A stretch of DNA of 64,000 bases, taken from NCBI GenBank assembly GCA_020072585.1, contig JAIQGL010000008.1, positions 62,001-126,000 on the forward strand. Direction: 5' to 3'. A program made the position numbers and the translations under genes. Origin of the DNA: Terriglobia bacterium. GTDB taxonomy: Bacteria; Acidobacteriota; Terriglobia; Terriglobales; Acidobacteriaceae. Each line of letters starts with the position of its first letter. Position 1 is the first letter of the stretch. The notes beneath the pieces are model-generated. The model was not told where the DNA came from and did not search any database. It saw nothing but the letters and a program-made list of their open reading frames with translations. Below are positions 19,025 to 26,500 of the stretch, piece after piece.

Positions 19025-19103
19025 CCTAAAGGCCCGCGATTCGCAAGCGAATCACTAGACGCTGATACCGGCCATGGGTCGATTTTCAAATCGACCCATG
19101 ACC
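19025..19103. repeat. Two-hairpin repeat A, copy 1
   Basis: Left part 19025-19068 (44 bp) is identical to 24939-24982 except one base and contains hairpin GATTCGC-AA-GCGAATC (19038-19053). It is followed by a second, perfect 13-bp hairpin CATGGGTCGATTT-TC-AAATCGACCCATG (19073-19100) that is unrelated in sequence to the second hairpin of the other copy. It lies between the PIN-TRAM stop and the TonB-receptor start. Confidence 0.85.
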
Positions 19104-19199
19104 AATCGGAACTGGTGATCATCCAGCAGCTCGCATACAATAAAGTCCAGCTTTTGTACCCGCTCGAGAGGGAATAGGGCTCGTCTCGGGAGGCCTACC

Positions 19200-21683
19200 G
19201 TGGTCTTAACGATGTCTCAAAAAACTCAACGGCGCGCTCTTGCAGCCATGCTGATTTGCCTGGTCTTGATGCTGGGGAAGCAGCCATCGTCCGCCAAGGG
19301 CGCATTGCAGACCACGTCCATTTCTCCCGGACAGCTTCAAGTCACCGTAATGGACCAGAATGGCCAGCCTCTGCCGCTGGTCATTGTACTTGTACAGCAG
19401 AATGACAAGACTGTAGCCCAGGAGCGGACCACGCCTTCCGGCAGCGCCGTTCTGCGGCAGCTGCCGCCGGGAACATACAAAATCCTGGTCGAAAAACAAG
19501 GCTTCTATACCACCGCCGTGCCTACGCTGGAGATTGTTTCCGGCCAGCAATTACCGCTGGAAGTCCGCTTGCAGCCGGTGCGGGAGTACAAGGAAGAAAT
19601 AGAAGTAACAGCAGAGCCTTCACCGATTGATCCGGCAGAGAGCGCGAGTTCGCAGTCAGTAACGGCCAACGAGATTTCCAACATCCCCTATTCCAGTACG
19701 CGCGATTATCGCAATGTGCTGCCCTATATTCCCGGCGTCATCGCTGACCGCGGCGGGCAAATCCATGTGGCAGGCGCCACCACGCAGGAGATACAGGATT
19801 ACCTGGACGGATTTGAGGTCAGCCAGCCGGTGACCGGATCGCTTACGGTGAGGCTGAACCCGGATTCGCTACGCAAGATTGATGTGCGCAGCAGCAGATA
19901 TTCAGCTCTCTATGGCAAAGGCTCCGGCGGACTGGTGGACCTGCAAGTCCAGGACGGCGACAACCGCTTCCGCATGAACGCCACCGATTTTGTACCGACG
20001 TTCCAAACAGTAAAGGGCCTTCAGATCAATAACTGGACGCCGCGGGCATACATTTCCGGTCCTCTGGTACGCGACAAGGTCTGGTTTGATCTGTCGCATG
20101 AAGGCGAGACCGACTACAACGTGATTAAAGAATTGCAAGACGGAGAGGACACGAACCGTGTGTGGAGGACAGCCGACCTCGCCCGCGTGCGCATGAACCT
20201 GACTCCCGGCAACGTGCTTACCGGCAACGTGCTGTTGAATGTTCAGGATTCGCAACACTCTGGTATCTCGGCCATTGATCCCTTCTCTGTCTCACTCAAC
20301 AACCACAACTATCTTTATCTGCTGGGTTTCAAAGACCAGATCACCGTGGCCCCGGACACGTTGCTGGAGTTTGGAGCGGCCTATCATCGCGGCCAGGGCT
20401 CTTCTCTTCCCATGGGCGATCTGCCCTATGTGCTGGGAACAGACAAAAGATCTGGAAACTACTACATAACGAACCGCAATTACTACAACCGAACTCAGGG
20501 ATTCGCCAATCTATTCCTGCGGCCCTGGAAATTAGCAGGGACCCACCAGTTCACGGTTGGCGGCCGGGCTGACCGCGTGATTTATCACGCAAAGATTGAC
20601 CGCAGTCCGATCCAGTTTCTTGATGTTGACCGGAACATTGTGCGCGAAATCACTTTCTCTCAAACCCCGGCGTTCGGCCTGAGCACCGTGGAATCCAGCG
20701 CTTACATACAGGACCGCTGGTCACCGGTGCAGCGAGTCCTGATCGAACCCGGAGCGCGGTGGGACCGTGACAGCTATTTACAAAGAGACTTCTTCTCTCC
20801 GCGTATTGCCGGGACGGTCCTGGTGGACCCCAAGAGTGAGACCAAGGTCAGCGCAGGGATTGGCATTTATTACGATCGCACAAACCTCTCGCTGGTAAGC
20901 AATGCCTCACAGGGCTTGCGGACGAATACATTTTTTGCTCCTGATCCGCGGACCTTTTCCGACTCTTTCACGGCAGACCCGCGGCTTCTTACCATGCCGC
21001 GATACACCAACTGGAGCGTGGCCGTTGACCGGCGGCTTCCGGGCAAGGTCTACGCGCGAGTGGAATATCTGAGCCGCCACGGCTCCCATGGATGGGCCTA
21101 TGAGGGTGATCCCGGCAGCGGCTTTACGCTGTTGAGCAACAAAAAAGACCGCTATGATGCCGTGCAGATCACGCTGCGCGAAGAGCTCAAGCGCGGCTAT
21201 CCCATGCTGATTGCGTACACACGGTCAAAAACCACTTCAAGCAAGACCGTTGATTTTTCCATCGACGCGTTTATTGAAGGGACGCAGGCGGCGGGGGCAT
21301 TGCCGTGGGATGCTCCAAACCAGCTTGTAGCCTGGGGTTCCTACCCGATGTTCTGGAAGCTGAAGAAATTCGACTTTGCCTGGTCCATGATCTGGCACAG
21401 CGGGTTTCCGTTCGTCATCATCGACCAGTTTGGCACGATTCTTTCCGGTCCGGGCCAATTCCGTCTGCCCGATTTTTTCACCATGGACCCGGCAATCGAG
21501 CGCAAGTTCGCTTTTCATGGATATCGTTGGGCCGCTCGCGTTGGAATTGACAATGTGACAAACCGATTAAATCCATTCTTTGTCGATAACAATGTGAATT
21601 CGCCAGGGTTCCTGAACTTCTTCGGCACGGGCCATCGTACGCTCAACGGGCGCATTCGCTTTCTGGGCAAAATTACAAAATAG
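19200..21683 (+). CDS. TonB-dependent receptor with carboxypeptidase-regulatory N-domain
   Basis: GTG start, chosen because GGGAGG (19188-19193) sits 6 bases before it. The next ATG is four codons in. A signal peptide (LAAMLICLVLMLGKQPSSAKG) is followed by a CarboxypepD_reg-like domain (about 45-125, VTVMDQNGQPLPLVIVLVQ and LPPGTYKILVEKQGF). A plug domain comes next (about 130-245: ISNIPYSSTRDYRNVLPYIP, YLDGFEVSQP) and then a beta-barrel to the C-terminus (NGRIRFLGKITK). This is a compact 827-aa outer-membrane receptor for energy-dependent uptake of a large ligand. The ligand is unknown. No TonB/ExbBD genes are near. The last strands end in a charged rather than the usual aromatic residue. 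Confidence 0.87.
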   Translation: MVLTMSQKTQRRALAAMLICLVLMLGKQPSSAKGALQTTSISPGQLQVTVMDQNGQPLPLVIVLVQQNDKTVAQERTTPSGSAVLRQLPPGTYKILVEKQGFYTTAVPTLEIVSGQQLPLEVRLQPVREYKEEIEVTAEPSPIDPAESASSQSVTANEISNIPYSSTRDYRNVLPYIPGVIADRGGQIHVAGATTQEIQDYLDGFEVSQPVTGSLTVRLNPDSLRKIDVRSSRYSALYGKGSGGLVDLQVQDGDNRFRMNATDFVPTFQTVKGLQINNWTPRAYISGPLVRDKVWFDLSHEGETDYNVIKELQDGEDTNRVWRTADLARVRMNLTPGNVLTGNVLLNVQDSQHSGISAIDPFSVSLNNHNYLYLLGFKDQITVAPDTLLEFGAAYHRGQGSSLPMGDLPYVLGTDKRSGNYYITNRNYYNRTQGFANLFLRPWKLAGTHQFTVGGRADRVIYHAKIDRSPIQFLDVDRNIVREITFSQTPAFGLSTVESSAYIQDRWSPVQRVLIEPGARWDRDSYLQRDFFSPRIAGTVLVDPKSETKVSAGIGIYYDRTNLSLVSNASQGLRTNTFFAPDPRTFSDSFTADPRLLTMPRYTNWSVAVDRRLPGKVYARVEYLSRHGSHGWAYEGDPGSGFTLLSNKKDRYDAVQITLREELKRGYPMLIAYTRSKTTSSKTVDFSIDAFIEGTQAAGALPWDAPNQLVAWGSYPMFWKLKKFDFAWSMIWHSGFPFVIIDQFGTILSGPGQFRLPDFFTMDPAIERKFAFHGYRWAARVGIDNVTNRLNPFFVDNNVNSPGFLNFFGTGHRTLNGRIRFLGKITK

Positions 21684-21690
21684 CTTCAAG

Positions 21691-22593
21691 TCAGAAGATA
21701 TCCAGATCATGCGCGGATGCCACCGGTCCGGAATAACCCGCCTTGCGCATTTCATCGATCAAAACATCATCCACGTCGTCGGCAGGGCGGAACAACTGAT
21801 GATAGAGCACAAGTTGCTTTGGCGCGGCCGCGGCTGCGATTTTGGCCAGCTCAACACTGGATGTGTGAAACGTGGAGTGATATTTTTGCCAAGCCGGCGT
21901 GCGCTCCCGGAGCCATGCGACCGAGTACACCTCATGCAGAAGGAGATCGCAGCCATGGCAGGCTTGAACGATTTCTTGCGTGGGAGCGGTATCACCGGAG
22001 ATCACAATGCTGCGGCCGGGTGTGTCAAAGCGGTATCCGTAGGAAAAGTCCCACGAGCCGTGCGCCACGGCAAAAGCCCGCACCGTAACGTTTGAGTCCT
22101 TGTAGACAATTCCGGGACGAATCTCATGCGCGTTGATCCGGTACGCTTTTGCGTTGCCATGCTCCAGACCTTGCACGCGAATGGCGACATCTTTCACATA
22201 AGCAGCCTGAATGTGGCGGGCCATCTCCGCAATGCCGGGCGGGCCGTAGAGTTCAAGCGGGCCGGGCCGGCCTTCCACCGCTGGGGTGAGATAAAGATCA
22301 GACAGGCCTGCGGTGTGATCAGAATGCAGGTGCGTGGCAAAGACGACCTTCAGGTTTTTTGGAGTGAGCGCCGTAATTTTTTTGTCGCGCGCGGCTGCCG
22401 CGGCGCGACGTACGACGCCTGGACCAAAGTCCACCAGATACGCCGAGCCATTGACGACTACGGCAACCGATGGACCTGAGCGGTCAGGATTGATGATGGG
22501 TGTTCCGGTGCCCAGGACAACGACCTGGGTGTTGGTTTGGCCCAGGGCGCTGGCCGCGCAGAAGGTGATCGCAAGGAAAAAGAAGACGTGCAT
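21691..22593 (-). CDS. Exported metallo-beta-lactamase-fold hydrolase (RNase Z/arylsulfatase-like)
   Basis: The ATG at 22593 starts a clean signal peptide (MHVFFFLAITFCAASALGQ). A longer frame to 22632 would translate a dispersed repeat, so I rejected it. Catalytic metal motif: THLHSDH (HxHxDH). Further ligands probably lie in VAHGSWDFSYGYRF, VISGDTAPT and the late LVLYHQLF. The placement of motifs, with GDT and a late histidine, is that of the RNase Z/AtsA-like branch rather than true beta-lactamases. A periplasmic location makes a small-molecule ester/sulfate substrate more likely than RNA, but this is inference. The 3' end is 7 bases from the convergent TonB-receptor stop. Confidence 0.85.
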   Translation of the reverse strand: MHVFFFLAITFCAASALGQTNTQVVVLGTGTPIINPDRSGPSVAVVVNGSAYLVDFGPGVVRRAAAAARDKKITALTPKNLKVVFATHLHSDHTAGLSDLYLTPAVEGRPGPLELYGPPGIAEMARHIQAAYVKDVAIRVQGLEHGNAKAYRINAHEIRPGIVYKDSNVTVRAFAVAHGSWDFSYGYRFDTPGRSIVISGDTAPTQEIVQACHGCDLLLHEVYSVAWLRERTPAWQKYHSTFHTSSVELAKIAAAAAPKQLVLYHQLFRPADDVDDVLIDEMRKAGYSGPVASAHDLDIF

Positions 22594-22600
22594 GCGGAGA

Positions 22601-22636
22601 GCAATTGGCAGATGGCAATTGGCAAATAGCATTGGC
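22601..22636. repeat. Tandem 14-bp repeat (2.5 units)
   Basis: GCAATTGGCAGATG, then GCAATTGGCAAATA, then partial GCATTGGC. It occupies the position between the MBL gene start and its likely promoter. Confidence 0.75.
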
Positions 22637-22738
22637 TTCTCGTAAGGAGCTGTGATTCAAGTCTAACCGGATTCAACAACAGGGATATTGTTTTGTGAGA
22701 ACTCCCTGATGCTGTAATTATGAATCGATATTCTCGGG

Positions 22739-22790
22739 GTCCTTCGACTTTACCTCGCTCCTAAAGTCGCGCGGTGCCGCTCAGGATGAC
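22739..22790. repeat. Palindromic intergenic repeat of the GGTCCTTCG..AGGATGAC type
   Basis: CGACTTTA (22745-22752) pairs perfectly with TAAAGTCG (22762-22769). The ends GTCC and AGGATGAC resemble the termini of structured repeat B (GGTCCCTC and GGGATGAC). It may be a degenerate relative of that repeat. Confidence 0.5.
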
Positions 22791-22884
22791 AGATTTTAGG
22801 CGGCTTCGCGCACTGTTTAACCGTTTTGAATTGGATCAGCTTGGATTAGATCAGATGCCTGCATGCATTTGTGCAGCTCGAAAA

Positions 22885-23748
22885 TCAGTCCAACTTAAAT
22901 TCCGGTTCAGGCGTGGCTTCCAGCAGGGTGCGCGTGTATTCGTGTTGCGGGCGCGAGGTGATTTCTACAGACGGGCCGATCTCCACGATCTCACCGCGGC
23001 GCATTACGGCAATGCGATCGCACAGATAGCGCACCACCGGCATGGAGTGGGAGATGAACAGGTAGGTGAGGCCGAAGTCGCGTTGAAGTTTTTTTAGCAG
23101 GTTGACGATTTGCGCGCCCACACTCACATCAAGGGCGGAGACTGGCTCATCGCAGACAACAAATTTAGGCCTCAAGATCAACGCGCGGGCAATGCCGATG
23201 CGCTGACGCTGTCCGCCGGAGAACTCATGGGGATAGCGGCGTAGCGCGGATTCGTCAAGGCCAACGGCGCGCATGATTTCTACTGCGGAATCATGCAATG
23301 ACGTTTTGCTGTTAGCACCGGCGCTCGGATTTTCAGCACGGTTCAAACTATTGGCCGCTTGAGAATGAATGACCAGCGGCTCGGTCACAATCTCTTCCAC
23401 GCGCATGCGCGGGTTGAGCGAGGCAAAGGGATCCTGAAAGATGATCTGCATATCGCGGCGGAGACGGCGAAGCTCTGCGGAGGAAGCAGCTAGAACGTTC
23501 CGGCCGTTGAAGGTAATGCTGCCGGAAGTTGGTTCGATGAGGCGCAGGATCATGCGTCCCAGCGTGGTCTTTCCGCAGCCCGATTCGCCGACCAGCCCAA
23601 GAGTTTCACCCTGAGCGATGTCGAGCGAGACCCCATTGACCGCGCGAATTTCACGGCGGGCTTTGCCGAAGAGACCTTCGTCAGTCTGGTAGATCTTAAC
23701 GAGGTCGCGGATGGAGAGGAGGGGCATATCCGCATCAGTATATTGCAC
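22885..23748 (-). CDS. Peptide/nickel-type ABC transporter ATP-binding protein (DppF/OppF-like)
   Basis: A nucleotide-binding subunit that would energise a DppBC/OppBC-type importer in the inner membrane. Walker A GESGCGKTT (about 54-62), Q-loop IIFQDPFASLNPRMRV, signature FSGGQRQRIGIARAL and Walker B FVVCDEPVSALDVS are all intact, with the switch histidine in FISHSMPV. The start is a GTG at 23748; an ATG at 23727 is the alternative, and neither has a strong ribosome-binding site. The protein ends about 30 residues earlier than usual and lacks the C-terminal oligopeptide-binding HPY motif region. No permease, binding protein or DppD partner lies next to it, so it is an orphan in this window. 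Confidence 0.88.
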   Translation of the reverse strand: MQYTDADMPLLSIRDLVKIYQTDEGLFGKARREIRAVNGVSLDIAQGETLGLVGESGCGKTTLGRMILRLIEPTSGSITFNGRNVLAASSAELRRLRRDMQIIFQDPFASLNPRMRVEEIVTEPLVIHSQAANSLNRAENPSAGANSKTSLHDSAVEIMRAVGLDESALRRYPHEFSGGQRQRIGIARALILRPKFVVCDEPVSALDVSVGAQIVNLLKKLQRDFGLTYLFISHSMPVVRYLCDRIAVMRRGEIVEIGPSVEITSRPQHEYTRTLLEATPEPEFKLD

Positions 23749-24088
23749 CTATTCACCTTCAGCTGACCGCCGGAACCTGGAAAAGGCCAGGCTGGCTGCG
23801 CGCTGCGGCCATCGGCGGCTGATGAACGGGCAATACTGCGGATCTCCGCGCATGAAGGGCAGCAAGTATTGCTATGCCCATGAGCGCTTGATGGCAGCAC
23901 GCACGCAGGACATGGAATTGCCGCCACTGGAGGACGCCAATGCGCTTGTGCTGGGGCTGACCAAGGGGTTACAGGCGATGATGAAGGGACAGATGGACCT
24001 GAAGTCGGCAGGAATGTATTTCTATGGCATGCAGATTTTAGCCAGCGTGATGGGTCGGGTCAGATTTGGCGAGACAGAGGAACGGTAA
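23711..24088 (+). CDS. Small Cys/His-rich hypothetical protein
   Basis: The informative part is residues 33-60: ARCGHRRLMNGQYCGSPRMK, then GSKYCYAHE. The spacing C-x9-C-x9-C-x2-H resembles a small zinc-binding knot seen in short Acidobacteriota proteins. The following 65 residues are amphipathic helix (LEDANALVLGLTKGLQAMMK; MYFYGMQILASVMG). The only ATG lies at 23711, inside the 5' end of the divergent ABC gene, so the first about 13 residues overlap that gene antisense. A later non-ATG start is possible. Function unknown. Confidence 0.6.
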   Translation: MERRGISASVYCTYSPSADRRNLEKARLAARCGHRRLMNGQYCGSPRMKGSKYCYAHERLMAARTQDMELPPLEDANALVLGLTKGLQAMMKGQMDLKSAGMYFYGMQILASVMGRVRFGETEER

Positions 24089-24257
24089 GATCGTGGGCGG
24101 ATCGATTCTAAGGTTTTGTGCAAGGGTCAGGAGGCTGAAACGTTCCCTGGAAGACCACGCTGGGATTAAGGCTTTTTGAATCGGCTTTTATGCCTATAGG
24201 TGAGCGGTCCTGCGTGCTAAAATTTGAATAACTTAAGCAGCAAAGAGACGATCCATT

Positions 24258-24932
24258 GTGGTTGAGCTAGCCCCTTCCATATTGTCGGCGGACTTTGCCC
24301 ATCTGGGCGATCAGATTCAGTTCGTGGTGGAAGGAGGAGCAACGGTACTGCACGTTGACGTGATGGACGGACATTTTGTGCCGAACATCACGATTGGCCC
24401 TCCGGTAGTGGCCAGCGTAAGGAAAGTTACAAACCTGCCGCTGGACGTTCACCTGATGATTGAAAACCCCGACCAGTACATTCCAGCATTTGTCGATGCG
24501 GGAGCGGACTGGATTTCCGTACATCAGGAAGCCTGTGTACACCTGAACCGGACGCTGGAGCTGATCCACAGCCACGGAGTCAATCCGGGCGTGGTGATTA
24601 ATCCGGCAACTCCTGTTGGGAGCCTGGAAGAAGTGCTGGACATGGTGCATCACGTTCTGGTGATGTCCGTGAATCCGGGATTTGGCGGGCAGAAATTTAT
24701 TCCGTCGGCACTGGACAAGGTGCGCAAGCTGGCATTGATGCGCACGGCGCGGAGCGCGAATTTCAGGATCGAGATCGACGGCGGAATAACCACCGAGACG
24801 ATTGGCGAAGCGGTCCGGGCCGGTGTGGAGGTGCTGGTGGCGGGGAATGGGATCTTCGGCAATGGAAATCCCATTGAAAACACCCGACAACTGCTCAAGC
24901 TGGCTAAGGAAGCCACCCTGCAAAGGGTCTGA
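24258..24932 (+). CDS. rpe: Ribulose-phosphate 3-epimerase
   Basis: Interconverts D-ribulose 5-phosphate and D-xylulose 5-phosphate in the pentose phosphate pathway. A TIM barrel with all signature strands: LAPSILSADFAHLGDQI (4-20), HVDVMDGHFVPNITIGPPVV with the catalytic aspartate and zinc-ligand histidine, LDVHLMIENPD, VLVMSVNPGFGGQKFI, and IEIDGGITTET with the second catalytic aspartate, then VAGNGIFG for phosphate binding. GTG start. The 224-aa length is normal. Repeat A copy 2 starts 7 bases after the stop. Confidence 0.96.
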   Translation: MVELAPSILSADFAHLGDQIQFVVEGGATVLHVDVMDGHFVPNITIGPPVVASVRKVTNLPLDVHLMIENPDQYIPAFVDAGADWISVHQEACVHLNRTLELIHSHGVNPGVVINPATPVGSLEEVLDMVHHVLVMSVNPGFGGQKFIPSALDKVRKLALMRTARSANFRIEIDGGITTETIGEAVRAGVEVLVAGNGIFGNGNPIENTRQLLKLAKEATLQRV

Positions 24933-24938
24933 CGTCTG

Positions 24939-25012
24939 CCTAAAGGCCCGCGATTCGCAAGCGAATCGCTAGACGCTGATACGCTAGTGAGTCAGTAAAC
25001 TGACTCATTAGC
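24939..25012. repeat. Two-hairpin repeat A, copy 2
   Basis: 44-bp conserved block (24939-24982, one mismatch to copy 1) with hairpin GATTCGC-AA-GCGAATC, then hairpin GCTAGTGAGTCAGT (24983-24996) / ACTGACTCATTAGC (24999-25012), 14 bp with one wobble and an AA loop. An A-run follows, then the bamD ribosome-binding site. Confidence 0.85.
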
Positions 25013-25031
25013 AAAAAACTGAGGTAGGTAA

Positions 25032-26351
25032 ATGGTGCGAAAAATTCTTGTTTCTACCGTGCTGGCTACGGCGCTGCTGGCTGCTAGCGGATGCCGTCAT
25101 AAAACCCAGAACCCTCTGGCCAACATTGATTCCAAGCAGCCGGACAAGGGCCTGTTTGATCGCGCCATGGACTCCCTGAAGAAAGGCCGGTATCAGGAGG
25201 CCAGGACGCTGCTGGAGACGCTGATCAATACCTATCCTGATTCGGAGTACATTGCGCGGGCCAAGCTATCTCTGGGCGACGCGTGGTATGCGGAAGGCGG
25301 CAAGGCAGCGTGGGACCAGGCAGAGGTGGAATACAAAGACTTCCAGACGTTTTTCCCCAATCTGCCTGAAGCTTCAGAAGCGCAGTTGAAAATCGCCAGC
25401 ATGCACTACCGGCAGATGGAGAAACCGGACCGCGATTTTGCCCAGGCGCAACGCGCGTCTGAGGAGTATAAGTCTCTAATCCAGCAGTACCCTGACAGCC
25501 CGCTGGTACCCCAGGCGAAGCAAAAGTTGCGCGAGGTACAGGAAGTACTGGCAGAACGCCAATATCGCATTGCCCACTTTTACTATCTGCGGGACAATCT
25601 GGCGGCATCCCAGGCGCGTTTGGAGTCTCTAGCGGAATCTTACCCGCTCTACTCCGGCGTGGATGAAGCGCTCTACGAACTGGGCAGTCTGTATGAGAAG
25701 GAAGTTGTCTCCATCAAGAAGCAGAAGATCCCTGAAGCACAAAAAGAAAGAATGGTGGCCCAGTTTGAGAAGAAGGCCATTGAGGCCTATACCAAGATCA
25801 TCAAACGTTATCCCGCCACGGACCGGGTGCCTGATGCAAAGCACAGACTGACAGCGCTCCACGCGCCAATTCCGGAGCCCACCCCGGAAGCATTGGCGGA
25901 GAGCAAGGCGGAAGAAGCAAGCCGGGAAAAGCTTAAGCTGGTGGCCAAGGTCACAGGCAATTTCAAGAAGCACCCGAACGTGGCGCCAGCAACCAAGGTG
26001 GGAGAACCAAACCTGAATGAAGAGACGGTCAAAAGCGCTCCTGCCATGGTCAATGATCTGACAAACCAGATCAATGGCGTGCAGCCGAGCCAGAGCATTG
26101 GCGTGCAGGCTGTAGGCACAGGCACAGGAACGCCAGGCGCGAATGAAGCAGCGCCGGGCAGCAAGAGTTCAGCACCTCTCACAGAGGGCACAGCGCCAGC
26201 ACCAGCGCCGGCGCAAGTGAATGAAATCCAGAAATCGGGCACGGAGACGCAGGCTGCCTCAGCAGGCCAGGCGGCCCCCGTGGATCCCAAGCAGGAATCA
26301 AGCAGCAAGAAAAAAGGCAAGAAGGGGCTGCGCAAGCTGATTCCATTTTGA
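25032..26351 (+). CDS. bamD: Outer-membrane assembly lipoprotein, BamD-like
   Basis: The N-terminus MVRKILVSTVLATALLAASG-C has a clear lipobox (AASGC), so it is a lipoprotein. Residues 35-270 contain TPR-type helices typical of BamD/YfiO: MDSLKKGRYQEARTLLETLI, YPDSEYIARAKLSLGDAWY, a second block YPDSPLVPQAKQKLREVQEV, and a third YPLYSGVDEALYELGSLYEKE. BamD anchors to BamA and helps insert beta-barrel proteins such as the receptor at 19.2 kb. The last about 150 residues are an Ala/Pro/Gly/Ser-rich disordered extension ending in KKKGKKGLRKLIPF. This makes it about 200 residues longer than E. coli BamD. The ribosome-binding site GAGGTAGG lies 4 bases before the ATG. Confidence 0.87.
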   Translation: MVRKILVSTVLATALLAASGCRHKTQNPLANIDSKQPDKGLFDRAMDSLKKGRYQEARTLLETLINTYPDSEYIARAKLSLGDAWYAEGGKAAWDQAEVEYKDFQTFFPNLPEASEAQLKIASMHYRQMEKPDRDFAQAQRASEEYKSLIQQYPDSPLVPQAKQKLREVQEVLAERQYRIAHFYYLRDNLAASQARLESLAESYPLYSGVDEALYELGSLYEKEVVSIKKQKIPEAQKERMVAQFEKKAIEAYTKIIKRYPATDRVPDAKHRLTALHAPIPEPTPEALAESKAEEASREKLKLVAKVTGNFKKHPNVAPATKVGEPNLNEETVKSAPAMVNDLTNQINGVQPSQSIGVQAVGTGTGTPGANEAAPGSKSSAPLTEGTAPAPAPAQVNEIQKSGTETQAASAGQAAPVDPKQESSSKKKGKKGLRKLIPF

Positions 26352-26500
26352 CGGACGCATCCAGAAGCACATAAGGTCTAGTACTTTGGAATGTGTTTCA
26401 GGCATGCTTCAGGAGGTACTGAGGCGGTGTTTCCATTGACTTCAAAGCTAATTATCAGTAAGTTAGCCCTGTTTCCCGCCTAGTTGAAGGTGTTTTTTAC

